A stretch of 64,000 bases of DNA. It comes from Qipengyuania flava. GTDB lineage: Bacteria > Pseudomonadota > Alphaproteobacteria > Sphingomonadales > Sphingomonadaceae. Below are positions 28,062-36,115 of the stretch, in pieces. Numbering within the stretch: position 1 is the stretch's first letter; every line of letters starts with the position of its first letter. The stretch covers positions 1,922,001 to 1,986,000 of the forward strand of contig NZ_CP080410.1 of assembly GCF_019448255.1 (NCBI RefSeq). Direction: 5' to 3'. The position numbers and the translations under genes are program-made. The notes under the pieces were generated by a model that was not told the DNA's origin, searched no databases, and saw only the letters and a program-made list of their open reading frames with translations.

Positions 28062-28906
28062 ACTGGTTCACCCGCGTCCGCAATTCGATCACCTCGCTGT
28101 CCAAGCGCAGCACGGAGAAAGACCTCTGGGTCAAATGCCCGAGCTGCCAGCAGATGGTGTTCGCGCAGGAGTATGAGGACAATTCCTTCGTCTGCCCGCG
28201 CTGCGACCACCATGGCCGCATCGGCGCCGACGAGCGCCTGCGCCAGCTGCTCGACGCCGGGTTCGAAACGCTTCCGATCCCCGATGTGACCGAAGATCCG
28301 CTCAAGTTCCGCGATACGTCGAAATACACCGACCGCCTCAAGAAGGCCCGCGCCGCCAATCCGCACAAGGACGCCTTCCTCGTCGGATCGGGCGAGATCG
28401 AAGGCAAGGCGGCCGTAGTCGGCGTGCAGGACTTCGGCTTCATGGGCGGATCGATGGGCATGGCCGTGGGCACTGCCTTTTGCCAGGGCGCCGAACGCGC
28501 GCTGACGCGGCACTGCCCCTATATCGTCGTCACCGCAGCCGGCGGTGCGCGCATGCAGGAAGGCATTCTCTCCCTCATGCAGATGCCCAAGGCGACGGTG
28601 ATGACCCGCCGCCTAAAGGAAGCCAAACTGCCCTATATCGTCGTGCTGACCGACCCGACCACGGGCGGCGTCACCGCGAGCTACGCCATGCTTGGCGACA
28701 TCCATATCGCAGAGCCCGGCGCGCTTATCGGCTTTGCCGGCCAGCGCGTGATCCAGGACACGATCCGCGAGCAACTGCCCGACGGCTTCCAGCGTGCCGA
28801 GTACCTGCACAAGCACGGCATGGTCGACATGGTGGTCCACCGCCACGACCTGAAGGACACGCTGGCGACGCTGATCGACTATCTGGCGCCCGCCAAGGCT
28901 GCCTGA
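28058..28906 (+). CDS. accD: Acetyl-CoA carboxylase carboxyltransferase subunit beta
   Basis: 282 residues. The N-terminal zinc ribbon reads [20 protein letters not shown] (28-47) with CPRC completing four cysteines. The carboxyltransferase domain has [37 protein letters not shown] and [16 protein letters not shown]. It makes malonyl-CoA with AccA for fatty acid synthesis. trpA-accD-folC is a conserved order in many proteobacteria. Confidence 0.97.
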   Translation: MNWFTRVRNSITSLSKRSTEKDLWVKCPSCQQMVFAQEYEDNSFVCPRCDHHGRIGADERLRQLLDAGFETLPIPDVTEDPLKFRDTSKYTDRLKKARAANPHKDAFLVGSGEIEGKAAVVGVQDFGFMGGSMGMAVGTAFCQGAERALTRHCPYIVVTAAGGARMQEGILSLMQMPKATVMTRRLKEAKLPYIVVLTDPTTGGVTASYAMLGDIHIAEPGALIGFAGQRVIQDTIREQLPDGFQRAEYLHKHGMVDMVVHRHDLKDTLATLIDYLAPAKAA

Positions 28907-28914
28907 TCCGCGCC

Positions 28915-30252
28915 ATGCGGGACTTCGCCCGCTCCGACCATGAAGGAGTTCAGGCCCAACTCGACCGGCTGGGCGCGCTCTCCGTGCCCGACGGGCGCCT
29001 GGGTCTCGAGACGATCCGCGCGCTGCTCGACCGTCTCGGCAATCCGCACCGCAGGCTGCCGCCGGTGTTCCATATCGCGGGGACCAACGGCAAGGGTTCG
29101 ACCTGCGCTTTCCTGCGCGCGATGCTGGAAGCGGATGGCTACGCGGTTCATGTTACTACCAGCCCGCACCTCGTGCGCTATAACGAGCGTATTCGCGTCG
29201 CAGGCACGCTGATCGAGGACGACCGGCTGGCCGCGCTTCTCGCCGAGGTGCTGGACGCGGGCGAGGACCTCAACCCGAGCTTTTTCGAAGTTACCATTGC
29301 GGCCGCTTTCACCGAATTTGCGCGCGTGCCGGCCGATGCCTGCGTGGTCGAAGTTGGCCTTGGCGGGCGGTTCGATGCGACCAATGTTCTGGAGCCCGAC
29401 GTCCTCGCCGCCTGCGGTATTGCCGCGCTCGGCATCGATCACGAACGCTTCCTCCTCGCGCCCGAGGACGGGGTGCCAACGGAGCCCATCGCGCGCATCG
29501 CGTTCGAGAAAGCAGGGATAGCGAAAGCCGGCGTGCCGCTGGTCACCCTGGCGGAGCGCTACGACTATCCGGCAGAGGCCAGCGCGGTGATCCGGGCAGT
29601 TGCGGAGGGCAAGGGCAGCCCGCTTTTCGAGCGAGGGAGCGATTGGGGTGCAAAGCCCGTGGGACGCGGCGCGCATCCTCCCTTTGAGGACGATCTAAGC
29701 GTCGCCTATGCCGACGACCTCGGTCATTTCCATATCCGCGATATCGCGATGCGCGGCCGCCACCAGGCCCTGAATGTCGGCCTCGCTACCGCCATGATAC
29801 GTCACCAGTCAAAGCTGCGCGTCAGCGAGGATGCGATTACCCGGGGCGCCGCCAGCGCGCGCTGGCCGGCCCGGCTCCAGCGGCTTTCACCGGGCGCGCT
29901 CACCGGAACCCGCGAAGTGTGGCTCGACGGGGGGCACAACCCCAGCGCGGGCGATACGCTCGCGGCGCATTTCGAGGGCCGCAGGATGCACCTGGTTCTC
30001 GGGATGCTTTCCGCGAAAGATCCCGCTGCTCTGACAGGCCCGCTTGCCGGGTCGATCGAGACGGTGACCGTTGTCCCGGTGCCGGGGCATGACTGGCACG
30101 GCGTGGATGCTTTCGGGCCGGGCGCGAAGGAAGCCGACACCCTGACCGATGCCATGGCAAGCCTACCCGAAGACGGGCTCCCCGTGCTGATTGCGGGATC
30201 GCTCTACCTTGCCGGAGAAGCGCTGCGCCTGAACGGCGAAATGCCGGACTAG
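28915..30252 (+). CDS. folC: Bifunctional folylpolyglutamate/dihydrofolate synthase
   Basis: 445 residues from the ATG at 28915. The P-loop is FHIAGTNGKGSTCAFL, followed by TSPHLVRYNERIRV, VEVGLGGRFDATN and the ligase C-domain WLDGGHNPSAGDTLA. It adds glutamate to folates and completes dihydrofolate synthesis. It follows accD by eight bases and ends the operon, with its stop overlapping the convergent PilZ gene by four bases. Confidence 0.95.
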   Translation: MRDFARSDHEGVQAQLDRLGALSVPDGRLGLETIRALLDRLGNPHRRLPPVFHIAGTNGKGSTCAFLRAMLEADGYAVHVTTSPHLVRYNERIRVAGTLIEDDRLAALLAEVLDAGEDLNPSFFEVTIAAAFTEFARVPADACVVEVGLGGRFDATNVLEPDVLAACGIAALGIDHERFLLAPEDGVPTEPIARIAFEKAGIAKAGVPLVTLAERYDYPAEASAVIRAVAEGKGSPLFERGSDWGAKPVGRGAHPPFEDDLSVAYADDLGHFHIRDIAMRGRHQALNVGLATAMIRHQSKLRVSEDAITRGAASARWPARLQRLSPGALTGTREVWLDGGHNPSAGDTLAAHFEGRRMHLVLGMLSAKDPAALTGPLAGSIETVTVVPVPGHDWHGVDAFGPGAKEADTLTDAMASLPEDGLPVLIAGSLYLAGEALRLNGEMPD

Positions 30253-30626
30253 AGCCGAACGGGCCCTTGCGCCCAGCGCTTGGCCTCGTCCTTAGTCTGG
30301 ACACCCTCTTCGCCAAGAATCGCTTCGGCGTTCTTGCGGGTTTCGAGGATCGCCCGGTGCGAAATCGGTTCTTCGAATCGGATTCCGATATGCGCGCCAT
30401 CGCGCCAGCTTACTTCGCCAAACGCTTCGTAGCGCAGCCAAACGAGCAGGCATTCCCTGGCGAAACTGTCCTTGCTCGGCAGCACCAGATGCGCCCCGCC
30501 CTGCGAGATATCGACGATTTCGACCTTGAGCCGCGCGTCCAGAGTTTCCAGCACGGCAGGGACGCCGAGACGCAGCCGCGCGAAATCGCGGCGAGGAGTG
30601 TCTGGCTTGGACATAGGCTCGGTCAT
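30249..30626 (-). CDS. PilZ domain protein
   Basis: 125 residues. The PilZ pattern RRDFARLRLGVPA...EIVDISQGGAHLVL is visible: an arginine-rich start, then (D/N)xSxxG, seen here as DISQGG. These are the residues that bind cyclic di-GMP. No effector domain is attached; single-domain PilZ proteins act by binding a partner. It points toward folC and away from the AmpG-like gene. Confidence 0.82.
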   Translation of the reverse strand: MTEPMSKPDTPRRDFARLRLGVPAVLETLDARLKVEIVDISQGGAHLVLPSKDSFARECLLVWLRYEAFGEVSWRDGAHIGIRFEEPISHRAILETRKNAEAILGEEGVQTKDEAKRWAQGPVRL

Positions 30627-30681
30627 AGACGGGCAGGCTAGCGCGGAATGGTTATCACGCGCTTAAAATGCAGGCTGCGGG

Positions 30682-32406
30682 TTATTCGGCCGGCACGGCC
30701 TCGCGCGCTTCGGGAGCGACCACGCCCCCGCCATCCTTTGCCCGGCTTTCGCGCCACCATTCGATGCACACCAGCACGGCTGCGGCAAGGCCGATCCAGG
30801 TGGTCAGGATGAAGACGTCGTAATAGCCCTGGTTCTCGATCATCTCGCCCAGCGCCCCGCGGCCGAGCGTGCCGACCAGCAAGGTAAGCGACGACAGCAG
30901 CGCATACTGCACCGCGCTGAATTTCTTCGACACGATCGAGGAAAGCCAGGCGATATAGGCCGCGCCCGCGATACCAATGGCGAGGTTTTCGAAGGCAATG
31001 GTGATGGTCAGCTTGGCCAGCTCTGCATCGCCGATCTCGGGGATTTGCATGATCAGGTAGGTAAATCCGACCGCATCGCTGAAGGCCTGCATATTGGCCC
31101 CGCCCACCGCCATGTCGGCGTAGAGCAGGTTCGTCAGCGCCGCAAGCACCCCGCCGATCAGCAGCGTCGCCATGCGTCCGATGGTCGTCAGCATCAGTCC
31201 GCCCAGCGCAAGGCCTGCAATGATGGCGCCCACCCCAAAGAACTTGGAAGCGAAGGCGACATCGTCGTTCGTGTACTCCAGTTCGCCGAGGTAGAAGGGA
31301 TAGGCGAAAGTGCCCCAGATCGCGTCGCAGATGCGGTAGGTCAGGACCACCGCGAGGATCAGCACCAGGCTCCAGCCCATCCGGCCGACGAACTCGACCA
31401 AAGGCAGCACGAGCGCGCGGTAGAGGTGGTCGAGGGCGTAGGACCCGCCGCTCGCCTCGGGCGCATCTTCGGCCAGCAGGTTCTTGCCCTGTTTCTTCTG
31501 GCTCGACAGCCAGCCCGCGATCAGCGCGGGCAGGATGATCGTGGCGACGATGATCCACGGGCCCCAGGTCAGCGTGAACTGCGTGGGGTTCGGGCGGTCT
31601 TCCGGCGCGTAGGTCATCGACATGATCATGAAGGCCAGCACCGCGCCAATCGCGACCGCCCACAGCAGGCCGACGGCAGCGAGCGCGCGGTTGCGGACCG
31701 CCGGGGCAAGCTCGCCCGCCTTGCGCAGCGCGCGCACCTGTTCATCGCCTGCGCTGGCTTCGGCGGCGCCTTCCGCGTTGGGCGCGAACAGGCCGACCGT
31801 GCCGACGGCAAGCAGGATCCCGCCCATCAGCATGTAGGTTTCGGGCCAGCCGATGCGTGCGGCAATGATAAGGCCCAGCGCCCCGCCCACCAGCGAAGAG
31901 AGACGGTAGCCCATCTGGTAGACGGTCGAGAGGATATCGATTGTCGCCACCTCGTCGGCCACGTCGATGCGCCAGGCGTTGATGGCAATGTCCTGCGTGG
32001 CGCTGGCGAAGGCGCCGATACCGGCGAGTAGCGAGAACATGCCGAGCTGCGTGCGCGGTTCGAGGAGGCTCATGGTGACGAGGATCGTGCCCAGCAGCAG
32101 CTGCATCGGGATGATCCACTGCTTGCGCTTGCCAAGCTTGCGCAGCAGCGGAATGTCGACCTTGTCGATCAGCGGCGACCACAGGAACTGGAAGGCATAA
32201 GCGAGCCCGATCAGCGAGAAGATGCCCATCGTCTCGAGGTCGACCTCCGCCTCGGTCAGCCAGGCGAACAGCGTGCCCAGGAACAGGGCGAAAGGCAGGC
32301 CGCTGGCAAAACCGAAGATCAGCATGAAACCGGTCTTGCGGTTGCCCAGAGCCATGCCGAGCGTGCGCCAGGCGGAGATTTTTTTCTTTTCGGCGACCTC
32401 GGCCAT
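30682..32406 (-). CDS. AmpG/PAT-family MFS permease
   Basis: 574 residues with about 14 hydrophobic segments. The start GFMLIFGFASGLPFALFLGT, then SLIGLAYAFQFLWSPLIDKV and ATQDIAINAWRIDV match the AmpG (PAT) branch of the major facilitator superfamily. AmpG imports anhydro-muropeptides for cell-wall recycling; some relatives carry acetyl-CoA or nucleotides. An insertion of about 100 residues around 215-330 makes it longer than E. coli AmpG (491). No beta-lactamase gene is close. Confidence 0.85.
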   Translation of the reverse strand: MAEVAEKKKISAWRTLGMALGNRKTGFMLIFGFASGLPFALFLGTLFAWLTEAEVDLETMGIFSLIGLAYAFQFLWSPLIDKVDIPLLRKLGKRKQWIIPMQLLLGTILVTMSLLEPRTQLGMFSLLAGIGAFASATQDIAINAWRIDVADEVATIDILSTVYQMGYRLSSLVGGALGLIIAARIGWPETYMLMGGILLAVGTVGLFAPNAEGAAEASAGDEQVRALRKAGELAPAVRNRALAAVGLLWAVAIGAVLAFMIMSMTYAPEDRPNPTQFTLTWGPWIIVATIILPALIAGWLSSQKKQGKNLLAEDAPEASGGSYALDHLYRALVLPLVEFVGRMGWSLVLILAVVLTYRICDAIWGTFAYPFYLGELEYTNDDVAFASKFFGVGAIIAGLALGGLMLTTIGRMATLLIGGVLAALTNLLYADMAVGGANMQAFSDAVGFTYLIMQIPEIGDAELAKLTITIAFENLAIGIAGAAYIAWLSSIVSKKFSAVQYALLSSLTLLVGTLGRGALGEMIENQGYYDVFILTTWIGLAAAVLVCIEWWRESRAKDGGGVVAPEAREAVPAE

Positions 32407-32477
32407 TCCCTAGCGTCCTTCCACTTCGGCGTATTTTTTGCGACACTAGCGGCAGGAGAGAGCGAGGAACAGGCGTC

Positions 32478-33641
32478 ATGAGCGCTGTCGACATCAAACA
32501 TCCACCGCGTCGTCCCACCGACGGCATGGTCGCCCTTGCCAGGGATATTGCCGAGGGCCGCAAACGCGACTCATCGGACATGACCAGCGTACCGGCGAGC
32601 GTCTACACCGACCCCGCGCGCTGGGAGGCGGAGAAGGCCGCGATTTACGACCGGCTGCCGCAAATCCTTTGCCCGTCGGCGCTGCTGCCCGATCCGGGCA
32701 TGGCGGTGCCGCACGATGCCACCGGCCGTCCCCTGCTCATCACCCGCGATGCCGACGGGCAGGCGCATGTCTTTTTGAACGTATGCCGCCACCGGGGGAC
32801 GCGGCTCGTCGAGGGCGGCGAGGTGCAATGCACCAAGAAGCTCGTGTGCCCCTACCATGCATGGACCTATTCGGTGGACGGGCGGCTGCTGGCCCTGCCC
32901 CGGCCCGACACTTTCCCCGGCCTCGACAAGGGCACACACGGCCTCGTCGAACTGCCTTCGAAGGAAACCGGTGGCCTCATCTGGTTCTGCCCGCGTGAGG
33001 ACACGGCCGATTTCACTCTCGCCGAAGCTATCGGCGAGGATTTCGATGCTCTCGGCATGGGCGAACAGGTGCTCTTCCGCCGCAAGACGCACGAGGTCGC
33101 GGGCAACTGGAAGCTTATCATGGATGCCTTCCTTGAAAGCTACCATGTCACCCGGCTGCACGCGAACACCATCGGCCCCTTCTTCAAGGACGGGGCGACC
33201 AGCGGCGACCGGATCGGCCCGCACGCGCGCGCGGCGGTCGGACGGCTGGAGGAGATGGAGGGCGTCGACCTTACCGACATGGCCGCGCTGCGCCGCGTGG
33301 TGACCTACGCCTACCAGCTGCTGCCCGGCGCCCTTATCATCCCCAGCCCCGACTACATCAACGTGATGGTCATGATGCCGCAGGCGCATAACCGCACGCT
33401 GGTCGAAGACTTCATGCTGATCCCCGAACCGCCCGCGACTGACAAGGCGCGCAACCACTGGGAACGCAGCTGGGCGCTGCTCGACGGCGGCGTATTCGCA
33501 AGCGAGGATTTCCGCGCGGCGGAGCTCGGCCAGCAGGGTCTCGCCACGGGCGCGGTCCCGCATCTGACCCTCGGAACGATGGAGGGCGGCATCCGGCGAT
33601 ATTACGAGACCGTCGAAGAAGCCTTGCGGGCGGCAGGCTGA
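32478..33641 (+). CDS. Rieske non-heme iron aromatic ring-hydroxylating oxygenase, alpha subunit
   Basis: 387 residues. The Rieske [2Fe-2S] ligands are CRHRG (about 98-102) and CPYHAWTY (about 122-129). The mononuclear iron site is in NWKLIMDAFLESYHVTRLH (around 210-228), with the two histidines and a bridging aspartate position. No beta subunit, ferredoxin or reductase gene is adjacent. The substrate (aromatic ring, or an N- or O-demethylation substrate) cannot be told. Divergent from the AmpG-like gene. Confidence 0.88.
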   Translation: MSAVDIKHPPRRPTDGMVALARDIAEGRKRDSSDMTSVPASVYTDPARWEAEKAAIYDRLPQILCPSALLPDPGMAVPHDATGRPLLITRDADGQAHVFLNVCRHRGTRLVEGGEVQCTKKLVCPYHAWTYSVDGRLLALPRPDTFPGLDKGTHGLVELPSKETGGLIWFCPREDTADFTLAEAIGEDFDALGMGEQVLFRRKTHEVAGNWKLIMDAFLESYHVTRLHANTIGPFFKDGATSGDRIGPHARAAVGRLEEMEGVDLTDMAALRRVVTYAYQLLPGALIIPSPDYINVMVMMPQAHNRTLVEDFMLIPEPPATDKARNHWERSWALLDGGVFASEDFRAAELGQQGLATGAVPHLTLGTMEGGIRRYYETVEEALRAAG

Positions 33642-33659
33642 ACGCCTAGCTGCGCGGCC

Positions 33660-34424
33660 ATGGCCGACAAGCGACTACCCGAAGAAGGCGACCGGATCGC
33701 CAAGCTGCTCGCCCGCGCCGGTGTCGCAAGCCGCCGCGAGATCGAGCGCATGATCGCGGACAAGCGCGTGGCAATCGACGGGAAGGTGCTCGATACACCG
33801 GCCGTCAAGCTGACCAGTCTCAAGGGCGTGACGGTCGACGGCAAACCAGTCGGCCAGGCCGAGGCCGCCCGGCTCTTCGCGTTTCACAAGCCCTCGGGCC
33901 TGCTGACCGCAGAGCGCGACCCCAAGGGCCGCCCGACGATCTACACTGCGCTGCGCAACGCCCTGCCCAAGGGTGCGGGCCGCGTGATGCCGGTGGGGCG
34001 TCTCGACTTCAACACAGAGGGGCTGCTGCTGCTCACCAACGATGGCGAGCTCAAGCGTTCGATGGAACTGCCCTCCTCCGGCATCCCCCGCACCTACCGT
34101 GCGCGCGCCTTCGGCGACGTGACGCAGGCACAGCTCGACGAGCTTATCGAAGGCATCGAAATCGACGGTGTGCGCTACGGCCGCATCGAAGCGGACCTTG
34201 AGCGCGGCGCGGGCAAGAACCGCTGGGTCCAGATGACGCTGACCGAGGGCAAGAACCGCGAGGTGCGCCGCGTGCTCGAACACCTTGGCATGAAGGTGAA
34301 CCGCCTGCTGCGCATCGGCTACGGTCCCTTCGAGCTGGGCGAGCTCGCCCGCGGCCAGGCGGTCGAAATCCGCCAGGCCGATGTCGAACGCTTCCGCAAG
34401 CAGATCAAGCGGAACCGCGCATGA
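33660..34424 (+). CDS. rluB: RluB-type 23S rRNA pseudouridine synthase
   Basis: 254 residues. An N-terminal S4 RNA-binding domain (RIAKLLARAGVASRREIERMI) is followed by a pseudouridine synthase domain with catalytic aspartate in PVGRLDFNTEGLLLLTNDGEL and the RsuA/RluB signature EGKNREVRRVLEHLG. RluB modifies a helix 89-90 uridine in 23S rRNA. RsuA or RluE/F relatives cannot be fully excluded. Its stop overlaps rsmD by four bases. Confidence 0.88.
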   Translation: MADKRLPEEGDRIAKLLARAGVASRREIERMIADKRVAIDGKVLDTPAVKLTSLKGVTVDGKPVGQAEAARLFAFHKPSGLLTAERDPKGRPTIYTALRNALPKGAGRVMPVGRLDFNTEGLLLLTNDGELKRSMELPSSGIPRTYRARAFGDVTQAQLDELIEGIEIDGVRYGRIEADLERGAGKNRWVQMTLTEGKNREVRRVLEHLGMKVNRLLRIGYGPFELGELARGQAVEIRQADVERFRKQIKRNRA

Positions 34425-34975
34425 GGATCGTTGCGGGCCAATGGCGCGGGCGCAAGCTGGTCGCCCCGTCCGGCGAGATTACACGGCCAACTGCCGACCG
34501 CACCCGCGAGACGCTGTTCTCCATGCTCACCAGCCGCCTCGGCAGTTTCGAAGAGCTCGCCGTACTCGACCTGTTTGCCGGATCGGGCGCGCTGGGCCTC
34601 GAAGCCCTCTCGCGCGGCGCTGCATCTTGCACCTTCGTCGAACAGGAAGCGTCGGCCGTGAAGGCCATCCGTGCCAATATCGACGCTCTCGATGCGCGCC
34701 GGCAGACCACGGTGCAACAGGCCTCGGTCATGTCGTTGGGTCCGGCAAAGCAGCCGCATGACCTCATCCTGCTCGACCCGCCCTACGGTACGGGCGCGGG
34801 CGAGGTGGCGCTCGACCGGATGCTTCGTCTCGGCTGGATCGGGCCAGCCACCTGGATGGCGCTCGAGACCGGCGCGAAGGAAACGGTTTCGATCAAGGGG
34901 CTGGACTGCGTGGCCGATCGCCGCGTCGGAAAGGCCCGCCTGTGGCTATTGAGGCTGGCTTCCGACGCGGCGTGA
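34421..34975 (+). CDS. rsmD: 16S rRNA (guanine-966 N2)-methyltransferase
   Basis: 184 residues. Starts MRIVAGQWRGRKLVAPSG, with RPTADRTRETLF typical of RsmD. SAM binding is DLFAGSGALGLEALSRGA, and the catalytic motif is LLDPPYGTG. It methylates G966 of 16S rRNA in the assembled 30S. Coupled to rluB, forming a two-gene rRNA modification operon. Confidence 0.94.
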   Translation: MRIVAGQWRGRKLVAPSGEITRPTADRTRETLFSMLTSRLGSFEELAVLDLFAGSGALGLEALSRGAASCTFVEQEASAVKAIRANIDALDARRQTTVQQASVMSLGPAKQPHDLILLDPPYGTGAGEVALDRMLRLGWIGPATWMALETGAKETVSIKGLDCVADRRVGKARLWLLRLASDAA

Positions 34976-34982
34976 CGCGGCC

Positions 34983-35405
34983 TCAGGAGCGACCCATGGG
35001 CTCGTCGCCTTGGGTGGCCGCGTCAGACCCATCGGGAGTCTCGGCCGGCTGCGCGGCGCGCTCTTCGATCATTCGCCACGCTTCTGATCGGCCCGCCTCG
35101 TCCATGGCGACAAGAGCCAGCCGATCCGTGTCGGTCAGAGCGAAGAACAGCTCCTGCCGCTCGGGTGTGAGCGTCCAGAAATAGGCCTGCGCGTCGGGGG
35201 GCCAACTCTCGTAGGTTGCTCGCCGCTCGGCCGGCCAGCTCTCCATCACCTCCAGTTCGTCACCCGGCGTATCCGGCTGAGCGGCCGATTCTTCTGCCGG
35301 CTGCTGGGCGCTGTGCGCCGGATCCACAGCCTCATACTGGGCAAGCGCGGGAATGCTGATGACGGCAAGCTGGCCGCCGACGAGGTACCAAAATGTCTTT
35401 CGCAT
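34983..35405 (-). CDS. Small secreted hypothetical protein
   Basis: 140 residues from the ATG at 35405, which is preceded by AAGGAGGATCGC, an excellent ribosome-binding site. The signal peptide is FWYLVGGQLAVISIPALA, cleaved before QYEAVD. The mature chain is Glu/Ala/Pro-rich and contains two tryptophan-proline units (ESWPAERRATYESWPPDAQ) and a helix LTPERQELFFALTDTDRLAL. I do not recognise a domain. Tail-to-tail with rsmD. Likely periplasmic. Confidence 0.7.
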   Translation of the reverse strand: MRKTFWYLVGGQLAVISIPALAQYEAVDPAHSAQQPAEESAAQPDTPGDELEVMESWPAERRATYESWPPDAQAYFWTLTPERQELFFALTDTDRLALVAMDEAGRSEAWRMIEERAAQPAETPDGSDAATQGDEPMGRS

Positions 35406-35694
35406 GCGATCCTCCTTGGGATTCGAACATGCGCAACGAACGCGACCCTTGGCCCCTTCCCCGAGGGACAGGGCCAGCATCCTCCCAAGGGCTCCGCTTG
35501 GCAATCGCGCGCGCCTGTGCTCGGCGCGGCGAGCCAACGGTCCGGCGTGGAGCGTTTCGCAAACGCGCCCAGCGGCCGATCGCGCCTGCGCTTCGCCCCA
35601 ACGCAATCGGGGGCGGAGCCGCCATGGCAGCCCCGCCCCCTCCAAGCGCCGTGCGCGGGCCGCAGGTGCGACCGGCACGAGCTGAAGCTCGGTC
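35406..35694. other. Non-coding gap with a GC-rich palindrome
   Basis: The 289 bases between two small secreted-protein genes contain no convincing gene; frames seen here have atypical composition. At 35609-35640 there is an imperfect 32-base palindrome with arms GGGGGCGG and CCGCCCCC around GCCATGGC. It follows the upstream minus-strand gene by 55 bases but lacks a T tract, so it may be a weak terminator or an isolated repeat. Confidence 0.5.
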
Positions 35695-35967
35695 TTACAT
35701 GTCGCTGGCGGGCTTGCCCGGCCAGTAATCCAGCGGGCGGTCGCCCCACTTGAGACCGGCGGCACGCGGGTTGATGCAGCCGTCCTGGTCTTCCTTCATG
35801 CACACATCGTAGACCTTGCCCTCGATGCGGACCTTGGTCGCCTGGCCGCGTGCGTTTGTTTCGACGACCTCCGGCGATTTTGCCTTGGTCCCGTGATCAT
35901 CGGCTGCGGCGGGGGCTGCGGTCATCGCGAGACCCATTGCGGCGGCTGCGGCAAAGAGGGCTTTCAT
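35695..35967 (-). CDS. Small secreted hypothetical protein
   Basis: 90 residues from the ATG at 35967, chosen because GGAGAA lies six bases upstream; an ATG at 35979 adds four residues. The signal peptide is KALFAAAAAMGLAMTAAPAAA, cleaved before DDHGTK. The mature part of about 68 residues contains RIEGKVYDVCMKEDQDGCIN with two cysteines that could form a disulfide, and ends PLDYWPGKPASDM. No family recognised. Confidence 0.7.
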   Translation of the reverse strand: MKALFAAAAAMGLAMTAAPAAADDHGTKAKSPEVVETNARGQATKVRIEGKVYDVCMKEDQDGCINPRAAGLKWGDRPLDYWPGKPASDM

Positions 35968-36115
35968 GGTGTTCTCCATTAATTTCTGTATCTTACAAGT
36001 CGCCCAACGCCCAAGCCGCTGACAAGGTTCCGATATGGCTCCGGCGGAATGCGCGCTGTGGAGGTCGCCAGCGCCTTGCGTATCGCCGCAGTGTTCCCTA
36101 CCTGTTCACCGACCT

